DNA of 64,000 bases from Saxidomus purpurata. Taxonomy: Eukaryota > Mollusca > Bivalvia > Venerida > Veneridae. The notes under the pieces were generated by a model. The model made no database searches. It was not told where the DNA came from and saw nothing but the letters and a program-made list of their open reading frames with translations. The position numbers were made by a program, and so were the translations under genes. The DNA is taken from contig JAFMSR010000012.1 in the NCBI GenBank assembly GCA_022818135.1, forward strand, positions 10,635,083 to 10,699,082, in the 5' to 3' direction. Below, piece by piece: positions 12,330-23,730 of the stretch. Positions within the stretch are counted from its first letter, which is position 1, and every line of letters begins with the position of its first letter.

Positions 12330-13287
12330 GAAAAAAGATAGATAAACAGGATAGATCAACAGGATAGATAGATCAACAGAAGGAAAGATAGATCAGCTGA
12401 AATGATAGATAGATCAACAGTTTATAGATATATCAACAGGATAAAAAGATCAACAGACAGGACAGATAGATCAACATGATAGATAAATCAACATGATGGA
12501 TATATCAACAGGATAGATAGATCAACTGGATAGATAGATCAACTAGATAAATACATGTAGATCAACTGGATAGATGGATAGACAAACAAGGTATATAAAT
12601 CAACAGGAAAGATAGATCAACTGGATAAATAGATCAACAGGATATATATAGACTAACAAGAAAGATATATCAAAAGGATAGATAGATCAACAGACAGGAT
12701 AAATGGATCAACAGACAGGATAGACTGATCAACAGACAGGATAGATCAATTAAATAGATAAAACAACTAGACAGATAGATCAATAGGATAGATAGACCAA
12801 CTGGATATATAGCTCAACTGGATAGATATATTAACTTGATAGATAGATCAACTGGATAGATAGATCGATAAACAGGATAGATATATGAACTGGATAGAAA
12901 ATTGACAAGATAGATAAATAGTTAAACAGGAGGATAGATAGTTCAACAGAAATGATAGATAGATCAATAGCATATATGTATTAGCAGGATAAATAAATCA
13001 ACAGACAGGAAAGATAGATCAACATGATAGATAGATCAACTGGAAAGATAGATGCAGATCAACAGGATAGATTTATCAACTGGACAGATAGATGCAGATC
13101 AACAGGATAGATTTATCAACTGGATAGATTTATCAACTGGATAGATAGATTAACAAGATAGATAGATCAACTGGATAAATAGATCAACAGACAATGATAG
13201 ATAGATCAACAGGATAGATATATAGATCAATTGGATAGACAGATCAACTGGATAGATAGATCAACTGGATAGATAGATCAACTGGAG
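12330..13287. repeat. GATAGATAGATCAACT-type minisatellite, ~0.96 kb
   Basis: About 55-60 imperfect units built on 'ggatagatagatcaac(t/a)' (16-17 bp), with unit length wobbling by 4 bp steps of GATA. It is inside the 17 kb intron. It ends abruptly at 'actggagggtag'. Confidence 0.95.
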
Positions 13288-13780
13288 GGTAGTGACACGG
13301 AACTTTTTATTTCAAAGCATAGTACATGTACAGATGAACACTTATATATTTCTTCATGGGAAGCTTCATTTGTCATCCAATGAAGACATCCTATTTTTGA
13401 TGAAAAAAAAAAAGAAACACCTCTATTTGAGTTGCTGCATTTGAAATGTGGTACTATGACCAACCAATGATTGTTACAATTAACAAAGATAAACAAATGT
13501 AAATGAAACAAAATAAAGAAGATATAAAACAATATGGTGTGGAAACTTAAGTAAGAATTAACAGTGAATCAGAAAAACATGGGAGATGGAATCATAACAA
13601 ATAACTGCATGTGCTTCATAGCTGAGCTGCAAAACTGCTGCGTAACTTATGATAATCAACTAACAGAACAAAAATTATGAAAAAAGAACAAAGGATTAAA
13701 AGCCACTGATCACTTCCAATTTTACACCCACATCACTTTTATAACAAAGCAAGATTGTATAAAAAACAATCCAAACCTTG

Positions 13781-14110
13781 CCTTTAAAATAAAAGTACAT
13801 GTTATAAATAAAGTGTTGTTGTTTTTTTTTTCATTTATCGTAGTGGCATTAGATTTCAGGTTCATCTCCTTACATGCACTTTATTAACATTCGGCTAGCT
13901 GGAGAATATATTCCTAACCTAGCTTGCCTTTAAAAGCAAAGTACATGTTACAGATAAAGTGTTGTTTTTTTCATTTATTCTAGTGACAATAGATTTCAGG
14001 TACATCTACTTATATGCAATTTATAAACATCCGGCTAGCTATATCCAATTTATAAACATCCAGCTAGCTATATCCAATTTATAAACATCCGGCTAGCTGG
14101 AGAAATTGCA
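13781..14110 (+). repeat. Tandem duplication (~140 bp) plus ~30-bp units
   Basis: Two copies of a segment from 'ttgcctttaaaa.aaagtacatgtta' to 'aacatccggctagct' (about 13783-13905 and 13923-14040), followed by two extra units of 'atatccaatttataaacatc.ggctagct' (14041-14100). Confidence 0.85.
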
Positions 14111-14423
14111 GGTTTTGATGATGTCTTTTACACTTTTGATTATCTTCAGCAATTAATGTAAATATTTCTATATATAGCGACTGCTGTTCAGAACTACGTG
14201 AAAAGTTTGTTTTCATGTCATAAAGCATATGAATAATAATTTACTCTTTGTGAGTCTGCGTTGAGTCTGTTGTCGAACTGTTAAATCTTTTACGCTCTTT
14301 TAAGACTTTTTTTGAACTACTGCAATTAATCAATCATGCTAAAATGTATAACAAAGGTGAGTGTTATAGCTGTATGATAGACATTGTTTTAATCATATCT
14401 ACTGCATTATTAACAAGTAGATG

Positions 14424-14490
14424 GGTGTTCTTTAGAACATTTGTGTTGCCCTCTTACACTTTGTCAGAATAACCAATGCAAAACCAAAAA
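14424..14490 (+). mobile_element. 5' end fragment, TCACCCTT-type Helentron-like family
   Basis: tagatgggtgttctttagaa followed by ccctcttacactttgtcagaataaccaa matches the first 65 bp of the elements at 35953 and 57220. The body is missing. Confidence 0.7.
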
Positions 14491-14831
14491 CAGAATACCA
14501 TAAACAAACGTTTCAAATTGTTGCTATACAGACATGGAATTTCATACCAGAAACCACCAGAAATTCAGTCTCTTCAAATGCTTTTAAGTATCATTATAAA
14601 CTATCTTTAATAAGTAATTACAGTACCGGTACGTTATAAAACACAGGTAATTGCTCTTCATTTCTTTGCTGATAATAGTTTAGTCTGTTTGCATTAATTT
14701 TTGTATGATGAATATCAATACTTTGTTAATAGAAAGCGTCTCTGTAAATATGCATACCTATAATGCATATGCCTTTAGTGTTTTTGCATACTGAGTTTGA
14801 CTTTCAGAAAATAAAGTCATTATCACTATAA

Positions 14832-14833
<2 letters not shown>

Positions 14834-14868
<35 letters not shown>

Positions 14869-14880
14869 TACTATTATTAT
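14834..14880. repeat. (ATT)n microsatellite
   Basis: About 14 ATT triplets with one ACT interruption. Confidence 0.95.
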
Positions 14881-14885
14881 AATAT

Positions 14886-15115
14886 CTTTCTATTTTTGAA
14901 AGATATCTCTCAAAGTTTTTACAGAGATATCTCTCTAGTTTAAACAGATATCTCTTTTGTAAAGATATCAGATATCTCTGTATGATAGAGACATGAGAGA
15001 TATCTCTATTAAGAGAAAGATATCTCCTAATTTACAGAGTAATCTCTGAATTTACAAGATATTCCCCCTAATTTAGGGGATATCTCTATGAAATCAGAGA
15101 GATATCTCTTTTTGT
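14886..15115. repeat. Cluster of AGAGATATCTCT palindromes
   Basis: About a dozen occurrences of agatatctct / agagatatctct in 230 bp with variable 8-20 bp spacers. The core is GATATC flanked by AG/CT steps. Any one or two neighbouring copies can pair. Confidence 0.85.
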
Positions 15116-15737
15116 TTAAAAAGTAAATTGGAGCTTGCAATTACACAAATATCACAACAGTATGTGAAAAATGGGACCGATTCCAACAGCATCAAAATCA
15201 ATGATGTCATGCAAACATGTTTCTTGTGGGGTCTGTACCCGTAAACAGCAGATTTTACTGAAAATTAAAGATGATTATTCCTGAACCCTTAATCATCAAA
15301 GTAACTTGAAGATATAATAAACACAAAAAGTAATAATATTGTCTTCAAAACCATTCATTGCTTCTCACATGCATGAAATCCAATGTCACTGGAATATACT
15401 GTAAAATTTTAGAAATGCTTTCAGACAACATTAATTTAGTATAACACTGTTCTATCATTACTATATGACAGCAAATTCATTATTTTAAACAAACAAAATT
15501 GGAAGTGATCCTGGGGCTTTAACAGAAACCTGCTGTAAGTACACATCCATTTTCTTCATGGCCCTAAACAAGGAACAAACAAAAGGGTTGAATTGTTCTA
15601 CTTCAGACACTTTGTCACTTATGTATTCTAAAAAAAATTCAGCATTATACTCATAGGATAAACTATAATTTGGGATAATTTACGCATACACTTTTGTTTT
15701 TCACACAACAGCTATAGAATGTTCTTGAGGAAGACAT

Positions 15738-15968
15738 TTGATTGTTAACAGCGAACTGTACATAAAATTGTATAAAGACATATGTTTGTTGACAGATCAT
15801 TATAGAGAGACATCTTGTTGCTTGTCAGAGAATTTTATAGAGACATCTGATTGGTTGTCAGAAAATTTTATAGAGACATCTGATTGGTTGTCAGAGAATT
15901 GTACAGAGACATCTGATTGGTTGTCAGAAAATTTTATAGAGACATCTGTTTGTTTGACAGAGAATTCT
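15738..15968. repeat. 33-bp minisatellite, left part
   Basis: Units of agacatctgattggttgtca + gaaaattttatag (33 bp). Because 33 is a multiple of 3, open frames run on both strands (for example SENFIETSDWL repeated); this is a consequence of the repeat, not evidence of a gene. The array resumes at about 16800, so it has been split by an insertion. Confidence 0.9.
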
Positions 15969-16800
15969 AACAAGAGTACAAAACTGTCACAAAATACGCC
16001 AGTCAAGGAGGCATAACTCAGTATCTGGCAGTTCATTTGTTTTGCAAAACCTGCTAGAACTAATAGAGCAGATTAGGCTAATTCACCTGTTTGAACTATA
16101 GAGCTGAGATTAGGCTAATTTCATAATTTTTTGATAATTGAATGGCAATAATCCATGAGTGCCTAGGGCGGTTTGGCTGATTATCGAACTTGACCTAGAT
16201 ATTATGCCCACAAAACATTTTCAGCAAGTTTGGTGAAGATCAGATGAAAACTGTTCGACTTAGAGAGCCGACAAAGTGAATTTGGCCAAAATTGCATAAA
16301 TCAAGGGCCATAATTCAGAAGTGCCTGAGTCCATTTGATGGTTATCGAACTTGGCCAAGAAAATATGCCAACAAACATTTTAACCAAGTTTGGTGAAGAT
16401 CAGATGAAAACTGATCGACTTAGAGAGCAGAAGAGGTGAATTTGGTCAATTTTGCATAAATCAAGGGCCATTATCCAAAGGTGCCTGGATCGATTTGGCT
16501 GGTTATCAGTCTTGGCCGAGATATTATACCGACAAACATTTCAACCAAGTTTTGTGAAGATCAGATGAAAACTGTTCGACTTAAGAGAGCGGACAAGGTG
16601 AATAATGTGTCAATTTTGCAAAAATCAAGGGCCATTATCCAAAAATGCCTGAGTCGCTTTGGCTGGTTATCAAACTTGGCCGAGACATTATGCCGACAAA
16701 CATTTTGACCAAGTTTGGTGAAGATCAGATCAAAACTGTGGACACCGCCCGCCCGCCTTGGGTAATCTTTTAATAATAGGTCCCTTCGGGTGTTTAAAAA
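15969..16800 (+). mobile_element. Helentron-like element inserted in the minisatellite (family 6)
   Basis: It starts AACAAGAG at 15969. It has about four direct units of roughly 150 bp ('tcaagggccat.atcca', 'tggttatc.aacttggccgag', 'ccgacaaacatttt', 'agtttggtgaagatcagat'). It ends after 'caccgcccgcccgcc' and 'ggtcccttcgggtgtttaaa'. The 33-bp array continues on both sides, which sets the boundaries to within a few A residues. The 3' hairpin is weak compared with other families. Confidence 0.75.
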
Positions 16801-16880
16801 GACATATGATTGTTGACAGAGAATTGTGGATCAACATCTGATTTAAAGCGATCCATAGAAAATTGCAGAGAAAAGCACTC
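16800..16880. repeat. 33-bp minisatellite, right part
   Basis: agacatatgattgttgacag + agaattgtgg and 'caacatctgattt' continue the array interrupted at 15969. Confidence 0.75.
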
Positions 16881-17320
16881 TGTCAACAGCATGCACTTCA
16901 ACAAATTAAAAGATCTTCACGATATTTAAAATTAATCTGAGCTGCAATTACACGGAGATAGAGACACAAAATAAAATTCTACTGATTGTCTCTGAAAGAG
17001 ATCATTATTTTTTAAACTGATAACACAAATGACTAAATAATGCAAATTTTATGTAAATTAAGGGGACTGCCATTTAGAGTAGTGTATGTACTGTTCTAGC
17101 ACACTTAGAATTATATCTCTGAAATGGTTTTCAATGATCACTTAATAACAAGCTGACCAACAATATACAACTTTAAAAAAAAATGTCTCCCAAATGGCAG
17201 TTTGTCAATGATTGTAATACTGAGACAGGATATTAAAATAAAAAATGTGGAGAAGAAGTGAAGATAAATAATTAAATTCCATTGTTGAGTGGGGAAGTGT
17301 CGTTACATCTCATCACAGTT
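16881..17320. other. Intronic, nothing recognised
   Basis: No supported feature. Confidence 0.4.
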
Positions 17321-18473
17321 GCTGAACACTTCGTTCAGACACGAAATACAGTCACATGACTTTTGATCTCTAATTGTGACCTTGACCTTGAACAAAGGTG
17401 GTCGTACACGATGCGCTCGCACATCGTCTCAATATGGTGAACATTTGTGGTGAGTTATTCTAAAATCCTTCAAGGGGTACAAGAGATATGGAGCGGACAC
17501 AAAATATAGTCACATCACCTTTGATACAGTACACGCAATCAATTGTCATTATCATCTTAGTAACAAATAAAGCTACCACTTTCTTGTAAAACTCATTAAA
17601 ATATATACACAACTTTAACCTGTACTTATATCTAGTGAGTTAATTGCTATATTTAATGTTTTCCAAGATGATAAAGGGTAAAAGCCTTCTCTATTAAGCT
17701 TCCAATTAAAATATGTTACAAACGAGAATGACCAACGGTCACTGGACCTTGACCTTTGAACTACGACCCCAAAAACAATAGGGATCATCTGCTCAATAAG
17801 ACCATTCATCCTATGAAGTTTGAGAGCTGTAGGTCAAAAGGAACTCTAGTTATCGTCCGGAAACGAAGAATGGACGGACGGACTGACGGACTCCCCCAGT
17901 TTGAGGGTTGTAGGTCAAAAGGAACTCTAGTTATCATCCGGAAATGAGAAATTGACCAACGGTCACTGTGACCTTGACCTTTGACCTACTGACCCCAAAA
18001 ACAATAGGGATCATCTGCTCTATAAGACCAATCATCCTATGAAGTTTGAGGTCTGTAGGTCTAAAGGAACTCTAGTTATCATCCGGAACGAGAATTGACC
18101 AACGGTCAGTGTGACCTTGACCTTTGACCTACTGACCCCAAAAACAATAGGGATCATCAGCTCATAAGACCAATCATCCTATGAAGTTTGAGGGCTGTAG
18201 GTCAAAAGGAACTCTAGTTTCATCCGGAACGAGAATTGACCAACGGTCACTGTGACCTTGACCTTTGAACTACTGACCCCAAAAACAATAGGGATCATCT
18301 GCTCAATAAGACCATTCATCCTATGAAGTTTGAGAGCTGTAGGTCAAAAGGAACTCTAGTTATCGTCCGGAAACGAAGAATGGACGGACGGACTGACGGA
18401 CTGACGGACGGACGGACTGACGGACAGGGCAAAAACAATATGTCTCCCCCCGAGGTGGGGGAGACATAATTAT
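17320..18473 (+). mobile_element. Helentron-like element(s), GTCTCCC family
   Basis: From about 17700, four direct units of about 145-170 bp ('gaccaacggtcactgtgacc', 'ccccaaaaacaatagggatc', 'ctatgaagtttgag', 'ggtcaaaaggaactctagtt'), each closing in 'atccgga(a)acgag'. Then a GACGGACG run (18384-18424) and a strong hairpin tatgtctcccc..ggggagacata (18440-18468) followed by ATTA. The left part (17320-17530) has related words (ctaaaatccttcaa, gagcggacacaaa) of another family. Units carry TGACCTTGACCTTTGACCT. Confidence 0.75.
17969..18130 (+). promoter_or_regulatory. Nuclear-receptor-like DR1 motifs in repeat units
   Basis: TGACCTTGACCTTTGACCT occurs at 17969-17987 and 18112-18130. It contains TGACCT-T-TGACCT, a direct repeat with 1-bp spacing (the complement of AGGTCA-A-AGGTCA), the consensus for HNF4/COUP-TF/RXR dimers. 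Whether it is bound is unknown. Confidence 0.4.
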
Positions 18474-18615
18474 AGACTAATTTTGAGGTCAATACATAGT
18501 TTTGCGGACCTGTTAAAAGTGATATTGACCGAGGACGAAGTCCAAGGTCAATATCATTTTTTCACAGGTCCGCAAAACTATGTATTGACTGAAACATTAG
18601 TCTAAAATCATTATA
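18471..18615. mobile_element. Foldback element 2
   Basis: Inverted arms: agactaattttgaggtcaat / attgactgaaacattagtct outermost, then tacatagttttgcggacctg against caggtccgcaaaactatgta, then gatattgacc/ggtcaatatc. The apex is gaggacgaagtccaa (about 18531-18545). It directly abuts the 3' end of the preceding Helentron-like element. A loose copy of one arm ('aggtctacacat', 'tttgcggacccg') lies at 18680-18735. Confidence 0.85.
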
Positions 18616-18980
18616 TCGTATACCTAATAAAGAGTAGTGAAAATCATGCGAAAATATAACAGAAATGACGTCTTGAAATCCGTGCAGGTCTACACATCAT
18701 TTTCCAGGTCTACACATACCTTTGCGGACCCGTCACGTGAGCGCTATCGGGCAATCAGGAGAAAGTATTTATGATAGGTAAATGATATATCCATATAACG
18801 ACTTGGATACAAAAGTGTTCGAGGAGAAAATGCGTCATCTGCTGGCGAAAGGTTTAAAAAAAACTAAATACATTGTTGAGCCATATGTCTCACTGATTAA
18901 AACACTGTAACCAGACTAGAAAATGCTACAAAGGAAGATTTAACCTTTAGCAAAAAACTATTTAAATGGGCGCCTACTTA

Positions 18981-20072
18981 AACAAGAGGGCCATTATGGC
19001 CCTATATCGCTCACCTGACTACCATTGGCTATAATACAATGGCTCATGATTTTAACATAATTCGTAGAGGTCCACTACACAATGCTAAGTAACATTCCAA
19101 ATATCTATTCTCTGCCTGTCGGCCTTGTATTTTTCCCTTTATAAGCCTATGTGAAATCAAGTCAACTGCCCCCCTTCCCGGGAAGGGTTAATTTTGACCC
19201 GGGGGTCATGATTTGAACAATCTTGGTAGAAGTCCAATAGGCATTTCTACATGCCAAAAATCTAACCTCTAGGCCTTGTGGTTTTAGAGGAGAAGATTTT
19301 TAAGATTTTCCTATATAAGCCTATGTGAAACCAAGTGACCCCTCGGGTGGGGTTAATTTTGACCCATGGGTCATAATTTGAACAATCTTGGTAGAGGTCC
19401 ACTAGACAATGCTACATGTCAAATATGTAAGCTCTTGGCCGTTTGGTTTCAGAGAAGAAGATTTTTAAAGTTTTTCCTATATAAAGCCTATGCAAAACTA
19501 AGTGACCATCCGTACGGGGTCAATTTTGACCCGGGGGTCATAATTTTAACAATCTTGGTAGAGGTCTCCTAGACAATGCTACATGCCAAAAATCTAAGCT
19601 CTAGGCCTTGTGGTTTCAAAGAAGAAGATTTTTTAAGTTTTTCATATATAAAGCCTATGCAAAACTAAGTGACCACCCGCGCAGGAACAATTTTGACCCG
19701 AGATTCATAATCTGAACAATCTTGGTCCACTAGACAATGCTGCATGCCAAATATCTAAGCTCTAGGCCTTGTGGTTTCAGAGAAGAAGATTTTTTAAGTT
19801 TTTCCTATTTGTTGCCATAGCAACCAGAGTTCTGCATGGAATGGAATTCTTTGAACAAATTTGATAGAGCTTCATGCAAGGAACATCCCTGCAAAGTTTC
19901 ATCATCATTGGCCTTGTGGTTTCAGAGGAAATGTTGTTTGAAGGAAATGGTGGACGGACGGACGGACGTACGACGGACAGATGTACGATGGACGGACGTA
20001 CAATGTACAACGGACGCCGGACGGAATGCGATCCTAACAGCTCACTCTGGCACTTTGTGCCAGGTGAGCTAA
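18981..20072 (+). mobile_element. Helentron-like element, GCTCACC family, copy 1
   Basis: It begins AACAAGAGGGCCATTATGGC, where gagggccattatggccct is itself a palindrome, followed by tatatcgctcacc. Direct units of about 140-150 bp ('gaccc.ggggtcataattt', 'aacaatcttggtagaggtcc', 'agacaatgctacatgccaaa', 'tctaagctctaggccttgtg') follow, then a GACGGACG tract. The terminal hairpin agctcactctggcac-ttt-gtgccaggtgagct is followed by AA (20038-20072). The 5' gctcacc and 3' ggtgagc are complementary. Confidence 0.85.
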
Positions 20073-20123
20073 AAAAAAAATTCAGGCTGCCACTGAAACT
20101 TGCTGCAAACATGGTATAAGGTA

Positions 20124-20883
20124 AACAAGAGGGCCAAGATGGCCCTATATCGCTCACCTTGGTACAAGTCCACTTGCCTGGTGGAAGATCACTAGATAAT
20201 GTTATATACCAAATAAGTTTTCCTATATACGCCTTTGTAAAACAAATGATCCACCCCCGGGCAAGGTCAATTTTGACCCCAGGGACATAATTTGAACAAA
20301 CTTTGAAGAGGTCCACTAGGCAATGCTACATGCCAAATATCTAAGCTCTAGCCCTTGGGGTTTCAAAGAAGAAGATTTTTAAAGTTTTTACTATATATTC
20401 CTATGCAAAACTAAGTGACCACCCCGCTGGGTCAATTTTGACTCGGGGGTCATAATTTTAACAATCTTGGTAGAGGTCCGCTAGACAATGCTACATGCCA
20501 TATATCTTAGCTCTAGGCCTTGTGGTTTCAGAGAAGAAGATTTTTAAAGTTTTTCCTATATATGCCTATGCAAAAACTAAGTGCCCACCCGCGCGGGGTC
20601 AATTTTGACCCGTGAGTCTGCCAAATATCTAAGCTCTAGGCCTTGTGGTTTCAGAGAAGATTTTTAAAAGTTTTTCCTATTTGTTGCCATAGCAACCAGA
20701 GTTCTGCATGGAATGGAATTCTTTGAACAATTTTGGTAGAGCTTCATGCAAGGAACATTCCTGCATAGTTTTATCAACATTGGCCTAGAGGTTTCAGAGG
20801 AGATGTCATTTGAATCAAAATGTTGACGGACGACGGACAATCATCGATCAGAAAGCTCACCCTGGCATAGCCAGGTGAGCTAA
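20124..20883 (+). mobile_element. Helentron-like element, GCTCACC family, copy 2
   Basis: Starts AACAAGAGGGCCAAGATGGC and has the same kind of units as copy 1 but fewer. It ends agctcaccctggcatagcca + ggtgagctaa. It is head-to-tail with copies 1 and 3. Confidence 0.85.
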
Positions 20884-20886
20884 TAA

Positions 20887-22218
20887 AACAAGAGGGCCAT
20901 GATGGCCCTCTATCGCTCACCCGAGTACAACTGCTTTTAACAAAGTTGCTAGAAATCATCGAAACAACCTTTCTGACAAATTTCCAGGATATTTGGGCTG
21001 AAAATGTTACCTCTAGAGTGTTAACAAGGTTTTTCCATATTTGGGCTGTGTGACCTAGTTTTTGACCCAAGATGACCCATATTCGAACTTGAGCTAGAAA
21101 TCATAGAAACAACCTTTCTGACAAATTTCCAGGATATTTGGGCTGAAAATGTTACCTCTAGAGTGTTAACAAGGCTTTTCCATATTTGGGCTCTCTAGTT
21201 ACCCCTCCTATTGACTGAGAAATGACCCTGCAATCCAGGTTTTGGGCTGAAATGAAGCATGACAAAGTTTTCCACATTTGGGCTCTGTGACCTAGTTTTT
21301 GACCCCAGATGACCCATATTCCAACTTGAGCTAGAAATCATCAAAACAACCTTTCTGACAAATTTCCAGGATATTTGGGCTGAAAATGTTACCTCTAGAG
21401 TGTTAACAAGGTTTTTCCATATTTGGGCTGTGTGACCTAGTTTTTGACCTCAGATGACCCATATTCAAACTTGAGATAGAAATCATCGAAACAACCTTTC
21501 TGACAAATTTCAAGGATATCTGGGCTGAAAATGAAACATCTAGAGTGTTAACAAGGTTTTTCCATATTTGGGCTCTGTGACCTAGTTTTTGACCCAAGAT
21601 GACCCATATTCCAACTTGGGCTAGAAATCATCGAAACAACCTTTCTGACATATTTCCAGGATATTTGGGCTGAAAATGTTACCTCTAGAGTGTTAACAAG
21701 GTTTTTCCATATTCAGGCTGTGTGACCTAGTTTTTGACCCCAGATGACCCATATTCACACTTGAACTACAAATCATAGAAACAACCTTTCTAACAAATTT
21801 CCAGGATATTTGGCTGAAAATGTTACCTCTAGAGTGTTAACAAGGTTTTTCCATATTTGGGCTCTGTGACCTAGTTTTTGACCCCAGGTGACCCATATTA
21901 AAACTTGAGCTAGAAATCAACCAAACAACCTTTCTGACAAATTGCCAGGATATTTGGACTGAAACAGTAGCCTCTAGAGCCTTAACAAGATTTTTCTATT
22001 TTTGGGTCATGTGACCTAGTTTTTCATCGGAGATGACCCATATTCGAACTCGTCCGAGTAATTACTGGGACAAACATCCTGACCAAGTTTCGTGACAATT
22101 GAGGCAAAAATGTGACCACTAGAGTGTTAACGAAGTAAGTGTGGACGGACGACGGATGACGGACGACGGACATTCATCGATCCTAATAGCTCACCCTGAG
22201 CCAGCTCAGGTGAGCTAA
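20887..22218 (+). mobile_element. Helentron-like element, GCTCACC family, copy 3 (different core)
   Basis: Starts AACAAGAGGGCCATGATGGC only 3 bp after copy 2 ends. The core differs: six or more units of about 140-150 bp with 'aacaacctttctgacaaatt', 'ccaggatatttgggctgaaa', 'gttacctctagagtgttaac', 'ctgtgacctagtttttgacc' and 'agatgacccatattc'. Same ends: a GACGGACGACGG tract, then agctcaccctgag-ccag-ctcaggtgagctaa. So one terminal pair is combined with two unrelated repeat cores. Confidence 0.88.
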
Positions 22219-22424
22219 AAACGTCAAGCCATAATGGTGATTAATGTATGATTATGACAACTTAACTTTATAAAGGGATATAATTCAAAATATAATCTAG
22301 GCAGAGTCATGGTTCTTGCACCTACACTTCCTTATTGCTATCTATCTGATTTCCAAGTTTGAAGACAATCCTTTGAGGGATACAACTAGGCCAATTAATC
22401 TAAAGCATGAGAAATTAAGTAACA

Positions 22425-22442
22425 GACACACACACACACACA
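22425..22442. repeat. (AC)n microsatellite
   Basis: About nine AC repeats in otherwise unremarkable intronic sequence (22219-22920). Confidence 0.9.
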
Positions 22443-22920
22443 CTCAGAAACAAAAGTGATCCAAGGCAGGTGCCAAAGAACAAATCATAAGATGGGAAAC
22501 AAAGTTCATAGTCCAACACTTCACAACATAGTCTAGATCAGTTACTTAGCAAACATGTATATCATTAGAATTTCTAGTCTCCCAAAGATTTAAACATCAT
22601 GTACATTGTTTACCATAATCAAGGTTATTATAGTATGTACGGAATAGAAATGAAAACTCCATCGCATTTCATACTTATTCTATAGAATTTAGAAAACATG
22701 ACTGGATTTGTAACATTAAAACCTCAAAATGAAGACAACAACAGAAAATGACGTTAGCAGGAAGTTTAACTTTAAATCTGCCTGTCAATTATTTCAATTA
22801 TTCCAACAATCACAAGCTGACTAGAATTTAAGATCACTTCCGAATGTCATCAATATGCCAAATGCATTGCTGTTATTGTAAAACACTGCATGATGTTGCC
22901 CCAGAGTTTTAAAAATATCC

Positions 22921-23474
22921 AACAAGAGCATAAGGATGACATTATATTGCTAACCTGAGTTCCCTTTCAGCTCCTAGACACCTTAAACCTTAAACTTAAT
23001 CACATGTTTTGAGATTTAAATGTTCATTTCAATACCATCGCCCCATTATAGACAAGAAAGCATGTCAAATAGTCAAGTGCAAGGAACTAGGGTACTGGTA
23101 AGCTGAGGTCTATTTTGAAATTTGCTTGACAAGGTTTTCCTATGATTTTACCTGGTGACTAATTTTTTCACCAGAGATGACCTATTTTCCAACTTGACTT
23201 AGATTCCATCAAGACACTCATTCTTCCAATGATGCATGAAGATCCAATGAAAACTGTAGCCTCTATCACATACACAAGGTTTTCCCTATGGTTTGACCTG
23301 GTGACCTAGACTTTGACTCTAGCTGATCGGTTTTCAAACTCTACCTAGTTTTTATCAAGACAGTTATTCTGAACATGTGTCACAAGGACTCAGTGAAAAA
23401 TGTAGCCATTATTGCATATTGGTTAAGTGTGAACAGACAGCAAGCGATCACGTAACAGCTCAACTGAGAGCTAA
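22921..23474 (+). mobile_element. Helentron-like element, GCTCACC family, degraded copy
   Basis: AACAAGAGcataaggatgac at 22921 is a worn 5' end. Core words 'acaaggttttcctatg', 'acctggtgacta', 'agatgacctattttccaact' and 'gtagcctct' relate to the core of the copy at 20887. It ends aacagctcaactgagagctaa (23454-23474), a worn terminal hairpin. Confidence 0.65.
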
Positions 23475-23540
23475 AACTCTGACCAATGGTCTGTGAGGAG
23501 GAGAAAACTCTGTAAACAAATAGGGAAATAAGCCAGAGGG

Positions 23541-23730
23541 GAGAGGTGGTGTAGAGGTTAAGGTGTCGGCTACTCATCCTGAAGGTTGCAGGTTCGAGCC
23601 CCACTGGGGTCACGACCGTACTTCCTCCTATGACACCAGTACTGGTTTTTCCAGAAAGCGGACTCAAGAGTGACTCGATAAGCTACAACCTTTCTTCACA
23701 ATTGAGCTAAAATAAATTAGTTTAAACCTA
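23541..23730 (+). mobile_element. tRNA-derived SINE
   Basis: The head contains an A-box-like tggtgtagaggttaaggtg and a perfect B-box ggttcgagcccc (23591-23602). The body (ccagtactggtttttccaga, aagcgg, agagtgac) is shared with the SINE at 35340, and both end in (A)TAA repeats then 'taagtttaaa' type tails. The antisense open frame containing VGLEPATFR is the usual translation artefact of this SINE head. Confidence 0.75.

Noticed and set aside
15738..16036. Overlapping plus and minus ORFs encoding 11-residue repeats (SENFIETSDWL and its antisense)
   Set aside because: The unit is 33 bp, so any open frame persists on both strands. No start context, splice signals or homologous protein family recognised.
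19777..20316. 179-codon minus-strand ORF, longest in the window
   Set aside because: It lies across two Helentron-like elements; its sequence is translated repeat and GACGGACG tract (VRRP, SVRP repeats).
23380..23667. Minus ORF with VTPVGLEPATFRMSSRHLN
   Set aside because: A known type of artefact: antisense translation of a tRNA-derived SINE head.
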